Of a DNA stretch of 64,000 nucleotides, positions 15,246 through 25,539 are shown piece by piece. Position 1 is the stretch's first letter. The number at the start of each line of letters is the position of its first letter. The position numbers and the translations under genes are program-made. The stretch is from Planctomycetia bacterium (GTDB taxonomy: Bacteria > Planctomycetota > Phycisphaerae > UBA1845 > UTPLA1), in the NCBI GenBank assembly GCA_015075745.1, contig JABTTW010000001.1:3038001-3102000 (forward strand), in the 5' to 3' direction. The notes under the pieces are model-generated. The model was not told the DNA's origin. It saw nothing but the letters and a program-made list of their open reading frames with translations, and searched no databases.

Positions 15246-18200
15246 ATGATGAAGCGTGAGGACATCGAGTCGCCGAGGACCTGCCGATTTGTGCGGCAGG
15301 TTGCAGTCGCTTGCGGGTGCGGTCGTCACCTCGCCGCAGGTGGCTTTCGCGTCGGGCCGGTGACCGTCATTCGACGGGTCATTCTCACTGTTCTGCTGAT
15401 AGCCCCCGTCACCGGGCGCGCCGAGGCGTTTCAGCAGGTCCAGCAAATGATTCAAGAGCTCACCGCGAAAAGGGTGGAGCGAGCGCCGGCTGACGGGATG
15501 CGGTTGACCCCGATCGTAGATCGGGATGCCGAGGCGTGGCTCAATCGCGGAGCGGAGGCGGCGGAGCGGGGCGATTGGAAACTGGCCGCCGATACGCTTT
15601 CGCGGGTGATCGACGAATACGGCGACCGCACGATCTCGGTTGACGACGGGCGGCGATTCATTTCCGCTGCCAGGGCCGCGCGCTACGCCATTGCGGCCTG
15701 GCCGCCCGAGGGCATCGAAGCTTATCGTCTGCTATACGATGCCGAAGCTCGGCAAATGTTTGAGCAGGCGAAGGCCGACCATGACATGGACGGGTTGCGT
15801 CGGATTGCGCGGAGATTCGCTCTGACATCCGTGGGACCGGAGGCGATCGACCTGCTCATCGACTGGCTCATCGACGCGGGGCAGGGCGCCGAGTCGATCG
15901 ATCACCTCCAACAACTCGGCGAACTTCGAGCGGGCCGCGCCTCGTGGAAGCAAAAGCTCCGCCTGGTCATTGCGCTGACCCTCAGCGAACAGCCGCAAAG
16001 GGCACGGGAGATCATCGCCGAGCTTCGCACTCTGAAGGGACAGCCTGACGCCCCCACGCAGGAGGGACTGCCCGATGATTGGGCAAAGCGCGTGGAATCC
16101 GTTGCCCAGTTTGTTGAGGCGTCGGCGACGCCGGAATCCGGCGGGCTTCAGTCACCGGTCGGACCGAGTTGGCCGCAGATGCTCGGTGCTCCATCGACCG
16201 GTGGGCGGATGTCGGCCATCAATCCGGCGGTGACGCCCGAGGATGCGTGGCGAGATTCACTGCCGGGTACACAGCGGTTGAACATCTCGGCGGTGCACCA
16301 ATTGACGGTGATGACGGGTCGTCCGCCGGTGTGGCAGTGCGTGAGCGACGGTCGCAATCTGTTCTACTCGGGGCCGGAAGGGGTGATGGCGCGCGATCTG
16401 GCCACGTTCGACCTGCTGTGGCGGTCGGTGCCGAAGTCGAGTCCGCGCGATCCGGCGCTGACGCAGTTTCGGGTGAACGTCGGCATGACTGAGGCGAACA
16501 ACGACGACCGGCTTGACGAGCTCACGACGATCAGCCTGTTTCACGACTATCGCGGGGCGCTTTCGTGCGGACTGGGAATGGTCTTCGCCGTCGAGCAGTT
16601 CGGCACAGTCAACGAGCGATTTCCGACGCGGCAGGGCGTGGCGGACCCGAACGATTCGTTCACGGTGACGACGCAGACCGAGGCCAACTCGATTCGCGCC
16701 TTTGAGGCCGACACGGGCCGCGCGGCATGGACGCGCGGGCGCGGCGGTCCGCCGGATGACGAATTCAAGTTCGCGCACTTCTACGGCCCGCCGATTGTTT
16801 CAGAGGATCGCCTCCTTGCCGTCTGTCAGGTGGGGGAGGATTTGAATCTCGCCGTTTTCTCGGCCGGTGGAAAGCTCCTGAGAAAGACCCTGTTGGGCAG
16901 CGGCCGGGCGGGCATGTTTCCGATCAACGGGGTGCTCCAGCCGACGGTGCATGATGGAACGGTGTTTGTCCCGACGGGGGCCGGCGTACTGATCGCCCTG
17001 AATTCATTTGACTATTCGCTGCGCTGGCTGGCCGCCTACGATCGCCACGAAAGCACGGGGATGTCACGCCGGCGCGGAGCGCCGGCCGTATTTGTGGCGG
17101 GCCGGGCCTTTACGCAGCCGGACGAGTGGATCAGCAGTCCGCCGGTTGCGGCCGGGGGATTTGTCATTCTCGCGCCGCACGACAGTGACAAAGTGATGGC
17201 ATTCGACCGGCAGACCGGCGTCGCGGCCTGGCAGCGCGATCGCGGCAGATCGAGGTACATCATCGGCGCCGACGCCCGGCGCGTGCTGCTCGGCGGACAG
17301 GATATCGTCTCGGTCGACACGGCCACCGGCGAGGAGCAGTGGACCCAGAGCGGCGTTACGCCGACGGGTCGGGCGATCTACTGCGGCGAGCAGGTCCTCG
17401 TACCGACCGGCATGGGGCTCACGCGGCTTTCCGTTGCCGACGGGCAGGTACAGGAGCCGACACTGTACTCGCGCGATCCGATGGGAAATCTTTTTGCCAT
17501 CGATGGGGCGCTCTACAGCCTTAGCGCCGAGTCCATCTCAAAATATGCCGATCTGGAGCAAACACGAGGGGCGGCGAAGCTGGCGCTGGAGCGCGATCCG
17601 AACGATCTGTCCGCGGTCCTTCGGCTCGGCTGGCTGGCGACGATGGAGCGTCGATGGAATGAGGCGCTCGAGCTCCTGGATCGCGCCGATCGACTGTGCA
17701 CCCGGGAAAACGCCGACGAAATCGGTGCGAGAATCGCTCATCAACGCGTCAAGATACTCTTGAGCCTCGCGGCGGAGGCGGACCTGGAACATCGGGCGGA
17801 GTTCATCGTCCGGGCGGCCAAGGTTGCCCGGCGTGCGGATGATCGGGTTCGCGCGGGGCTGGCCCACTGCGATTTGCTCATTGAGCAGGGTTCGGCGGAA
17901 TCGGCGATTCTCAATGTCCTCGATTTGGCGCGGAACGACGGCGATGAGCCCGTTTCACTTGAGGCGCAGCTCGATGCGCGTGCGACGGTGATGATTCGCG
18001 ATCGAATCGTGCGGGCGTGGCGTAAGGCGAGTGAGTCCACGCGGGCCGAGGTTGCCGCGGAGATTCGCGAGCGTGTTGATGGGGCGCTGGTCGATGGTCG
18101 AATTTCCGATGCCGTACGAATGGGCGACGCCCTTGATCTCTTTGCCGATGAGGATGTCGACTCAGATCTGAGGGACGTCGTCGCGTCGCTGAAGACGAGG

Positions 18201-20036
18201 CTCGGATCGTACTTCCACGCGCAAGGCGATCCGGAGAGCGCGATTTACTATTGGGAGCTGGCGTACCGACCCACCGGCTCGGCGGAGGCCGATCCGACTG
18301 CCGCATTGCTGCTGGCGCGCACCTATCTGGAGTCCGGCGACGGGATCGCCGGGTCGCCGGCTGACGCATTGCGCGTGCTACGTTCGATCAGTCCGGATTG
18401 GGGGGATCGTCGTTTGCCGGAGCAGGCTACAAAAGCTGGATTTGACAGTGACCTTGCGACCGTGGGCGAGGCTGTGTCATCCCTGGAGCGTCGTCTTCCG
18501 GCCGGGCTTCTTGAGTCGGATCATCACTTGCCGCGCATCTTATCCGAGGCGAGTTCACTGGCTATTCAGCGGCAGGATGACGTGCCGATGAGCATTGGAC
18601 TTCGCGATACGGTTTCGTTTCTCGATTTCACCGCGCCGCCCGACGTGTTCGCGGAGGTGATGCCAATCGTCAAGCTCAGCCAGGTTCTGGGTATTCGGAC
18701 AAGCGGTGATTCACCGGACATGACCGTCTGGAGCAACGACCTCGGGCCGATCGTGGAAGATCAGGGAGCGGTGTTGAGGGATTGGATGATGCTCAACACG
18801 CGACCGGCGGCCGTCGCGGGGCGTGTCGGTGTGCTGGCGGCTGGAGCGAGGATATGCGCCATCGGCTTGATGACGGGCCGGATGATGTGGCCCAGCATTT
18901 ATATTGAGGGCGACGGTGGTGATCTGCCCCAGCCTCCGATGGTTCATGTTGCGGGAATGGTCATCGTCGCGACGCATGCGAATACGCTCGTGGGTATCCC
19001 GGCGCGGCAGGGCGCGCATCCGGCATGGCGTCGGCAGTTTCCCGGGAATCCGCTGGGCCGCCTGGATACGGTGGGCAATCGGCTGGTGGTGACGGACGCC
19101 TCGGCAGAAAGCATGGTCGTCCTTCATCCGACAAGCGGACGTGTCCAGCGAAAATTCAGCCTGCTCGTACCGTCGACGAAGCGCGTCAAGGAGATTCAGG
19201 TCCAGGAAGCGCTGCGAGACATCCTGAAGAACGCGGCGGGGGTGACGGGCGTCGATGAGGGCGCGCTGGATACGGAGGCGAGTTTTAACCACGTGGGCAT
19301 CACGGGCGGCGTCGTTTGCCGCTCGGGAGAGTCTCGCGTGGTCGGGCGCGACGTTCTCACCGGTCGGACGCTGTGGGAGCTTCCATTCACCGACCTGATT
19401 ACGGGAATACTGCGTCTCGATGACTCGCATTTTGGAATTTGCCGTGGCCGGCATCGCATTGCGGTTGTCAGCTCGGCGACGGGGAGCATCGTCAAGGATA
19501 TCCACGTGCCGGGCCTGCAGATTCCCCCGCTCGACGCCGTGCTTGACCCTCCGCCGTCCAGTTTGCCTTCCGGCGGTAACAGATTGCTGATGTATACGCG
19601 GACCAGCAACGACCCGGTGCGATACGTATTGACGTCGTATCCGATGAAAGAGGGCGATTTGCCGTGGCAACAGGAACTGGGGCCGCTGGCGACGGTGAGC
19701 CACCGCATGATGCGCGCCTCGCCGGATTACATCGCGGCGGTGGCGTATGAGTTCCCGCCAGAACGCGATCGGATGCAGCGGCCGTTCCTGGCGCGCGGCC
19801 TGCCGACGCTGGCTTCGGCGAGGCTCTTCATTTTTGATAAGGGCGGCGAGCGGCGGCTGATCGAGAGCCCGTTTGCTTTTCCCATCCTTTCGAAGCCGGA
19901 TGATCGGTGGTACACCGGTTTGATCGCCGACGTGGCGATCTTCGATAACCGGATCGTTGCGGTCGGACCGGACGGGTACTATGTTCTGGGCGTTGAGGAA
20001 GCGCGCACGGCGCTGGATTCGCAGAGGCGTAAGTGA
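15246..20036 (+). CDS. giant exported PQQ-propeller/TPR protein
   Basis: 1596 residues. A signal-like hydrophobic stretch (about 43-58, IRRVILTVLLIAPVTG) precedes a TPR-like helical part (75-290). A PQQ-type beta-propeller (about 345-760) shows repeats such as VMAFDRQTGVAAWQRD and IVSVDTATGEEQWT. A second TPR/helical part (about 770-1060) starts with LALERDPNDLSAVLRLGWLA, and a second propeller region (about 1180-1590) includes VVGRDVLTGRTLWELPF. No quinoprotein dehydrogenase catalytic residues were recognised, so it is probably a scaffold. GAGGA at 15235-15239 supports ATG 15246, although GTG 15360 would give a more conventional signal peptide. It overlaps the next gene by one base and starts the long plus-strand train. 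Confidence 0.85.
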   Translation: MMKREDIESPRTCRFVRQVAVACGCGRHLAAGGFRVGPVTVIRRVILTVLLIAPVTGRAEAFQQVQQMIQELTAKRVERAPADGMRLTPIVDRDAEAWLNRGAEAAERGDWKLAADTLSRVIDEYGDRTISVDDGRRFISAARAARYAIAAWPPEGIEAYRLLYDAEARQMFEQAKADHDMDGLRRIARRFALTSVGPEAIDLLIDWLIDAGQGAESIDHLQQLGELRAGRASWKQKLRLVIALTLSEQPQRAREIIAELRTLKGQPDAPTQEGLPDDWAKRVESVAQFVEASATPESGGLQSPVGPSWPQMLGAPSTGGRMSAINPAVTPEDAWRDSLPGTQRLNISAVHQLTVMTGRPPVWQCVSDGRNLFYSGPEGVMARDLATFDLLWRSVPKSSPRDPALTQFRVNVGMTEANNDDRLDELTTISLFHDYRGALSCGLGMVFAVEQFGTVNERFPTRQGVADPNDSFTVTTQTEANSIRAFEADTGRAAWTRGRGGPPDDEFKFAHFYGPPIVSEDRLLAVCQVGEDLNLAVFSAGGKLLRKTLLGSGRAGMFPINGVLQPTVHDGTVFVPTGAGVLIALNSFDYSLRWLAAYDRHESTGMSRRRGAPAVFVAGRAFTQPDEWISSPPVAAGGFVILAPHDSDKVMAFDRQTGVAAWQRDRGRSRYIIGADARRVLLGGQDIVSVDTATGEEQWTQSGVTPTGRAIYCGEQVLVPTGMGLTRLSVADGQVQEPTLYSRDPMGNLFAIDGALYSLSAESISKYADLEQTRGAAKLALERDPNDLSAVLRLGWLATMERRWNEALELLDRADRLCTRENADEIGARIAHQRVKILLSLAAEADLEHRAEFIVRAAKVARRADDRVRAGLAHCDLLIEQGSAESAILNVLDLARNDGDEPVSLEAQLDARATVMIRDRIVRAWRKASESTRAEVAAEIRERVDGALVDGRISDAVRMGDALDLFADEDVDSDLRDVVASLKTRLGSYFHAQGDPESAIYYWELAYRPTGSAEADPTAALLLARTYLESGDGIAGSPADALRVLRSISPDWGDRRLPEQATKAGFDSDLATVGEAVSSLERRLPAGLLESDHHLPRILSEASSLAIQRQDDVPMSIGLRDTVSFLDFTAPPDVFAEVMPIVKLSQVLGIRTSGDSPDMTVWSNDLGPIVEDQGAVLRDWMMLNTRPAAVAGRVGVLAAGARICAIGLMTGRMMWPSIYIEGDGGDLPQPPMVHVAGMVIVATHANTLVGIPARQGAHPAWRRQFPGNPLGRLDTVGNRLVVTDASAESMVVLHPTSGRVQRKFSLLVPSTKRVKEIQVQEALRDILKNAAGVTGVDEGALDTEASFNHVGITGGVVCRSGESRVVGRDVLTGRTLWELPFTDLITGILRLDDSHFGICRGRHRIAVVSSATGSIVKDIHVPGLQIPPLDAVLDPPPSSLPSGGNRLLMYTRTSNDPVRYVLTSYPMKEGDLPWQQELGPLATVSHRMMRASPDYIAAVAYEFPPERDRMQRPFLARGLPTLASARLFIFDKGGERRLIESPFAFPILSKPDDRWYTGLIADVAIFDNRIVAVGPDGYYVLGVEEARTALDSQRRK

Positions 20037-21106
20037 TGAAGGATCAATCCAAATTCGGTGCAGGTTGGCTGCGGAGCGCGGCAGTGTGCCTGGTCGTGGT
20101 CGTATCCGGCCAGACTGCGCACGGTCAGCTTCCGTCGAAACGCCCGCCGATGATGTCGGAGAAAACGGACGAGGCGATCGAAAACGGGCTCAGGTTTCTG
20201 GCCTCGCGGCAAAGCGCCGACGGATCTTTTCGTGAGATGGGCGGCATGGGCAGCTATCCAGTCGCGATGACGGCGCTGGCGGGCCTGAGCCTGATGGCAT
20301 CGGGCAATACGTCAACGCAGGGTCCCTATTCGCCCCAGGTCAGGAAGGCGACAACATTTATTCTCCGCTCGGCCCAGCGCAACGGGCTCATCTGCCGGGC
20401 CGGCGAGGAGGAGTCGCGGTCGATGTATGGGCACGGCTTTTCCATGCTGATGCTCGCAGAGGCGATGGGGATGGAAGAAGACCCCGAGCGCATGTCGCAG
20501 ATTCGGCAGACGCTTCAGGACGGCGTCAAGATCATCGCCCAGTCGCAGAGTCCATTGGGCGGCTGGCTGTACACGCCGGACATGAACGGCGACGAGGGCT
20601 CGGTCACGATTACGCAGGTGCAGGCCCTTCGAGCTTCGCGGAACGCGGGCATCGCCGTGCCTAAGAAGGTCATTGATCATGCGATGAAATATCTTGAGAA
20701 GTCGGTGCAGCCGGACGGCGGCATTGCCTATCGCGTGGGGATGACGGGATCGCGTCCTCCGATCACCGCGGCGGCCGTAGCGTGCTGGTTCAACGCTGGA
20801 GAGTATGACAACCCATTGGCGCTGAACGCCCTGCGCTTCTGCAAGAAGAACATCGGCATCGGTAATTCGTCGGAGGGCACCTGGGGGCACTGGTACTACG
20901 CCCACCTGTACCTCTCGCAGGTGATGTATCTATCCGGCGAGAAGGATTGGGCCGACTATTATCCGAAGATGCGTGATCGATTACTGGCGACGCAGGAGCC
21001 GGACGGTTCCTGGCAGGGGGACAGCGTCGGCAAGGTGTATGGCACTGCGATCGCGCTGGTGATCCTGCAACTGCCGCTTAACAATCTGCCCATCATGCAG
21101 CGATAG
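20036..21106 (+). CDS. exported squalene-cyclase-fold (prenyltransferase-repeat) protein
   Basis: 356 residues with a signal peptide ending near residue 31 (AAVCLVVVVSGQTAHGQ). The mature part carries about four alpha/alpha-toroid repeats with the typical Q-x-x-x-G-x-W/F marks: RQSADGSFREMGG, SQSPLGGWLYTP, VQPDGGIAYRVG and TQEPDGSWQGDSVG. The catalytic DxDD acid motif of squalene-hopene cyclases is not seen, and the protein is about half their length, so it is more likely a binding toroid than a cyclase. ATG 20036 overlaps the stop of the previous gene (TGATG). Such proteins often neighbour MoxR/VWA clusters in planctomycetes. Confidence 0.85.
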   Translation: MKDQSKFGAGWLRSAAVCLVVVVSGQTAHGQLPSKRPPMMSEKTDEAIENGLRFLASRQSADGSFREMGGMGSYPVAMTALAGLSLMASGNTSTQGPYSPQVRKATTFILRSAQRNGLICRAGEEESRSMYGHGFSMLMLAEAMGMEEDPERMSQIRQTLQDGVKIIAQSQSPLGGWLYTPDMNGDEGSVTITQVQALRASRNAGIAVPKKVIDHAMKYLEKSVQPDGGIAYRVGMTGSRPPITAAAVACWFNAGEYDNPLALNALRFCKKNIGIGNSSEGTWGHWYYAHLYLSQVMYLSGEKDWADYYPKMRDRLLATQEPDGSWQGDSVGKVYGTAIALVILQLPLNNLPIMQR

Positions 21107-21175
21107 TCGGATACTTGGCGAAATCCGGGGGGATCGCTGTCGCTCCCGCCGAAACATTGAGTAAGGGGATAATGG

Positions 21176-22243
21176 ATGTCAGACATGAACCAGCAACAAC
21201 CGGACGGCGCGGCAGATCTCGCGGCCGCGGAAAAGCTCCGCGATTGTTACAAGCGAATACGCGCTGAACTCGGCAAAACCATCATCGGGCAGGACGCCGT
21301 CGTCGAGGAGCTGCTGATCGCTCTTTTTTCAGGAGGGCATTGCATTCTCGAAGGCGTGCCGGGACTGGCAAAGACGCTGATGATCTCCAGTCTGGCGCGA
21401 TGCCTGTCGCTGAGCTTCAACCGCATCCAGTTCACGCCGGACCTGATGCCGAGCGATATCACCGGCACGGAAGTCATCGCCGAGGACAAGGCGACCGGAC
21501 ATCGGGCCTTCAAGTTTCTGCCTGGCCCGGTGTTCGCCAACATCATTCTCGCCGATGAGATCAACCGCACACCACCAAAGACACAGGCGGCGATGCTCGA
21601 GTCGATGCAGGAGCGTCAAGTGACCGTCGGCGGGGTGCGGCATCTCGTCGAGTCGCCGTTCTTTGTGCTGGCCACGCAGAACCCCATCGAACAGGAAGGA
21701 ACCTATCCGCTTCCCGAGGCGCAGCAGGATCGGTTCATGTTCAAGATCTACATTGGCTACCCGTCGTATGAGGAGGAATACGAGATTGCCATGCATACGA
21801 CCGGAGATGAGTCGCCGAAGGTCGAGAAGATTCTCAGTGCCGAAGACATCCTGACTTTGCAGAAACTCGTCCGACGTGTCCCCGCGGCGCCGCCGGTCAT
21901 CAATCATGCACTCGATCTCGTTCGGCGTACGCGGCCTTCGGACGCCGCCGCGCCGGAGTTCGTTAAGCGACACGTGGCCTGGGGTGCGGGGCCGCGCGCC
22001 GTGCAATTCCTGATTCTCGGGGCGAAGGCGCGGGCAGTGCTTCGCGGCAATTATCACGTATCCACGGAGGATCTTCGGGCCCTGGCGCCGGCTGTTTTGC
22101 GTCATCGCGTGATTACCAATTTCGCCGCGCAGGCCGAGGGCTACGACTCAGACCGGCTCATCCGCGACCTTCTGGATAAGACCCAGCCTCATGCCGGCGG
22201 ACTGCTCGCCGATGATCGCGTGAACAAGGCCATCAATGCCTGA
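21176..22243 (+). CDS. MoxR-family AAA+ ATPase
   Basis: 355 residues, cytosolic. Walker A is GVPGLAKT (60-67) and Walker B is ILADEINR (124-131, D127/E128). Sensor 1 is in [20 protein letters not shown], and an AAA lid forms the C-terminal third. MoxR proteins act as chaperone-like ATPases that remodel VWA-domain partners to mature or activate target complexes. The next three genes each encode a protein with an intact VWA metal-ion site. The frame overlaps the DUF58 gene by eight bases. A 69-base gap upstream is long for this train, so an internal promoter is possible. Confidence 0.95.
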   Translation: MSDMNQQQPDGAADLAAAEKLRDCYKRIRAELGKTIIGQDAVVEELLIALFSGGHCILEGVPGLAKTLMISSLARCLSLSFNRIQFTPDLMPSDITGTEVIAEDKATGHRAFKFLPGPVFANIILADEINRTPPKTQAAMLESMQERQVTVGGVRHLVESPFFVLATQNPIEQEGTYPLPEAQQDRFMFKIYIGYPSYEEEYEIAMHTTGDESPKVEKILSAEDILTLQKLVRRVPAAPPVINHALDLVRRTRPSDAAAPEFVKRHVAWGAGPRAVQFLILGAKARAVLRGNYHVSTEDLRALAPAVLRHRVITNFAAQAEGYDSDRLIRDLLDKTQPHAGGLLADDRVNKAINA

Positions 22244-23171
22244 CCATGCCGCTTCAAGGACAAATTACCTGCGCCCCGAGATTCTCTCGAAGATCGGCGG
22301 CCTTGAGCTGCGCGCCCGCAGCGTGGTTGAAGGCATCGTCAGCGGAATGCACCGAAGCCCATACCAGGGTTACTCCGTCGAGTTCGCGCAGCATCGGGAG
22401 TATGTGCCCGGAGACGACTTGCGGCACCTCGACTGGCGCGTTTATGGCAAGAGCGATCGGTTCTACGTCAAGCAATACGAAGAGGAGACGAATCTTCGAG
22501 CCTACCTGATGCTCGATTGCTCGGCGTCGATGCGCTATCCCGAACACGAACGGTCGTCGGGACGCATGACCAAGTTTGAGTACGCTGCCACGCTTGCGGC
22601 ATCGCTCGCCTATCTGCTCGTCCACCAACAGGACGCGGTTGGGCTGATGCTTTTCGATAATCAACTCCGGGCGAATCTGCCGGCGATGTCGAATTACGCC
22701 CACCTGCACTCGATCCTGGGACGGCTTGAGCTGGCCCGTCTGGATTCGCCGACGGACGCCACCGCGGCGTTCGCGCAGCTCGGTACGCAGCTACATCGGC
22801 GCAGCCTGGCGATCCTGATATCCGATCTGCTGGCAGACGGTGATGACGTCATCCGAGGCATCGAGCGCCTGGGGCAGGGCAATCACGAAGTCATTGTGAT
22901 GCACGTTCTGGATGAGGATGAGCGTACGTTTCCGTTTGTCGATCAGACCCTCTTTGAGGGGCTTGAAGCGCCGGAGGTGCAGCTCACCGCGGACCCGCAG
23001 TCGCTGCGCACCGCCTACCTTGAGGCGCTGGAGGCGTTTGTGGAGCGGATTCGCTCAACGTGCGTCAATCAGCGGATCGACTACCTCGGCGTGTCGACCA
23101 ACGATTCACTCGACGTGGTGATACGAGGATATCTTGCGGCCCGGCTGCGCAGGATCAAATCGAGAGTGTGA
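22236..23171 (+). CDS. DUF58-domain VWA-like protein
   Basis: 311 residues, soluble. It has the DUF58 signature near 42-68 ([20 protein letters not shown] and [18 protein letters not shown]) and continues as a VWA-like fold with the MIDAS motif DCSASM (D94, S96, S98). Together with MoxR it forms the standard MoxR-DUF58 pair, in which the ATPase is thought to act through the VWA domain. No membrane helix is present, unlike many DUF58 proteins, so it may work as a soluble adaptor between the ATPase and the membrane-bound VWA proteins encoded next. Confidence 0.93.
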   Translation: MPDHAASRTNYLRPEILSKIGGLELRARSVVEGIVSGMHRSPYQGYSVEFAQHREYVPGDDLRHLDWRVYGKSDRFYVKQYEEETNLRAYLMLDCSASMRYPEHERSSGRMTKFEYAATLAASLAYLLVHQQDAVGLMLFDNQLRANLPAMSNYAHLHSILGRLELARLDSPTDATAAFAQLGTQLHRRSLAILISDLLADGDDVIRGIERLGQGNHEVIVMHVLDEDERTFPFVDQTLFEGLEAPEVQLTADPQSLRTAYLEALEAFVERIRSTCVNQRIDYLGVSTNDSLDVVIRGYLAARLRRIKSRV

Positions 23172-23243
23172 CGCAGCGAGAGGGATCGCTGCAGGCTTCG
23201 AGATCATCGGCGACTGGCCGCCGGCACGGGACGGATTGAATAC

Positions 23244-25535
23244 ATGTGGGTTTGGCTTTCCAGCTTTCTTTTGAATCCCGCCATGGCGATCGGCTCGGCT
23301 GCCGTTGCCAGTCCGATCCTGATCCATCTGCTTTCGCGCCGACGATTCCGCCGGATTCGCTGGGCGGCGATGAGTTTTCTCCTTGAGGCTCAGAAGAAGA
23401 ATCGTCGCCGTGTTCGCATCGAGCAGCTCATTCTCCTGGCGCTTCGCTGCCTGGCGCTGCTCCTGCTTGCCTTTGTGATGATGCGGCCGTTTCTCTCGGC
23501 GGGGGCGCTGGGGGCCTTGTCGGCTACGGCGCGCAGCGAACGCATCTTTCTGCTCGATGATTCGTTCTCCATGGGCTATGTGAGCCCGACCCCGTCCGCC
23601 GCCGGCCAGAGTGTCTTTCGGCGCGCCACGGATTCCGTTGAGACGATTGCCCGGCTCGCGTCCGAGCAGAATCCCGATGACACCCTGACGCTGATCACCA
23701 CCAGCAAGCCTCGTGAGCCGATTCTGGCGCTGCCGAGTCTGAGCGAGGCCAATCTGCGCCGGCTTACTGATCTGCTCTCCGTCCAATCGCCTACACAAAG
23801 CGCCGGCAAACTCTCGGATGCAATTGCGGCACTGGGCGAGATGCTCCGAACCGGACCGCCGCAGGCCAACCGCATTGTCTATGTCATCAGCGATTTCCAG
23901 CGCCGCGACTGGCTGAAGGATGGCAAGCCCGTCGGGCCGGAGGCGTCGGGCGTCTTCGCACCGCTGCTCGGGCTCGAGGATCATCAAGGCTCTTTGAGAT
24001 TCGTCCTGGTGGATGCGGCGATCGATCCTGTCCCGGCGAACATCGCGCTGACGAATATCCGTGGCTTGCAACCCCAGTCCGTCGCGGGCGTGCCAACGCG
24101 ATTTGAACTGACAATCGCCAATTACTCGGAGCGTGCGCTGCAATCCGTGGAACTGAGCCTGCGCGTCGGCGATCGCACGCTACCTTCGCTCACGATTCCA
24201 ACGCTCGGCGGAGGGCAAATTGCGCGAGAACCGATTGAGGTCACGTTTCCCGAAGATGGATCGACGTTTGTCGAGGCAAAGCTGGTCGGCGGCGTAGGCG
24301 CGAGCGATGGTGTGTCGCTGGACAACGTTCGGACCTGCCCGGTGGAGGTTGTCTCGGCGATCAAGGCGATCGTCGTGGATGGAGAGCCGAGCGGCGATCC
24401 TTATCGTGATGAGGTGTATCTGCTAAGAACGGCGCTTCGCCCTGACGGCCGCGCGGCCAGCGGCATCGAGCTCGACGTGCTCGACGAGCAGGAGCTCGAA
24501 GCCGCAGACCTGAACAGCTACGCCGTCGTCCTGCTGGCCAACGTGGGCCGCCTGCGCGAGAGCGTCGTTCGCAGCCTGGAAGAATTTGTCCGAGCCGGCG
24601 GCGGGCTGGTCATCATGGCCGGAAGTCAGGTGGATCTTAATTCATATAACGAGACGCTCTTCGCGAACGGCCAAGGTTTGCTGCCCATGCGACTGGTCGA
24701 CATCGCAGAGTCAACGCCATCGGCGCGGCCCGTCACGATTCAGGACTGGGACGTCGCCCATCCGGTGATGCGATCATTTGTCGATGAGTTGGCCGCGGTC
24801 CTTCGGCAGGTACATGTGGCGAGTTTCGTTCGCCTTGCCGATCAGCCGGCCGCGACTTCCAGCCCTGCGGAGCCGGCGGCCGGGCGCGCGGGCCCGCGGG
24901 TTCTGGTGCGGCTCAACGACCCGGACCAGACGCCGCTGATCGTGGAGCGTGAATTCGGTCGGGGAAAGTGTCTATGGATTGGCACGACCGCCGATCAGGA
25001 CTGGAATGACTGGGCGGCGAGCTTCAGTTACCTGCCCATGATGCTGGAAATGGTGCAATATGTCTCCCGACCAGCACAGATCGCTCCGCAATCGGTGGTC
25101 GGTCGCAGTCTCGTTTGCGAAATCGATCCGGCGGCCATGCGACCCGACGCGATGCTTCGGACGCCGGGCTACCCGGTTGAGCCGGAGGTTGCGCTGGCGG
25201 CCGTTGTGAGCGAGAACGGCGCACAGTTTCGATTCGATGACACACGACAATGCGGGCTATATCAGTTTGAGTTGAAAACGACCCGGGGCGACACGCGCCG
25301 GCGGCTGGCCGCGGTGAATCCGGACGGCAGCGAGTCCGACCTTTCACGGACAACGCAGCGGGAATTGGCGGCGGTGCTGGGCGATCTGCCGTTCGAGTAT
25401 GTCGGCGATACGTCGCGTGTCGTTGGCGACTTTGCCGCGGCGCGGACCGAGGTCTGGTGGCCGCTCTTGATTACGGTCATTGTGCTTTTCATGAGCGAGC
25501 ATGCCCTGGCATGGTGGTTTGGGACGAGAGGATAG
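23244..25535 (+). CDS. BatA-type membrane VWA protein
   Basis: 763 residues. The N-terminus is the BatA membrane domain: a helix at about 8-30, a basic loop (SRRRFRRIRWAAMSFLLEA) and a second helix at 62-80. A VWA domain follows with MIDAS residues D105, S107 and S109 in LLDDSFSM. A Rossmann-like class I amidotransferase fold without a recognisable catalytic triad covers about 370-600 (AIVVDGEPSGDPYRDEVYLL and GGGLVIMAGSQVDLNSYNE). A C-terminal helix (about 740-758) closes the protein. Both VWA and amidotransferase-like parts should face the same compartment. The stop codon is four bases before the next start. Confidence 0.9.
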   Translation: MWVWLSSFLLNPAMAIGSAAVASPILIHLLSRRRFRRIRWAAMSFLLEAQKKNRRRVRIEQLILLALRCLALLLLAFVMMRPFLSAGALGALSATARSERIFLLDDSFSMGYVSPTPSAAGQSVFRRATDSVETIARLASEQNPDDTLTLITTSKPREPILALPSLSEANLRRLTDLLSVQSPTQSAGKLSDAIAALGEMLRTGPPQANRIVYVISDFQRRDWLKDGKPVGPEASGVFAPLLGLEDHQGSLRFVLVDAAIDPVPANIALTNIRGLQPQSVAGVPTRFELTIANYSERALQSVELSLRVGDRTLPSLTIPTLGGGQIAREPIEVTFPEDGSTFVEAKLVGGVGASDGVSLDNVRTCPVEVVSAIKAIVVDGEPSGDPYRDEVYLLRTALRPDGRAASGIELDVLDEQELEAADLNSYAVVLLANVGRLRESVVRSLEEFVRAGGGLVIMAGSQVDLNSYNETLFANGQGLLPMRLVDIAESTPSARPVTIQDWDVAHPVMRSFVDELAAVLRQVHVASFVRLADQPAATSSPAEPAAGRAGPRVLVRLNDPDQTPLIVEREFGRGKCLWIGTTADQDWNDWAASFSYLPMMLEMVQYVSRPAQIAPQSVVGRSLVCEIDPAAMRPDAMLRTPGYPVEPEVALAAVVSENGAQFRFDDTRQCGLYQFELKTTRGDTRRRLAAVNPDGSESDLSRTTQRELAAVLGDLPFEYVGDTSRVVGDFAAARTEVWWPLLITVIVLFMSEHALAWWFGTRG

Positions 25536-25539
25536 TCGA

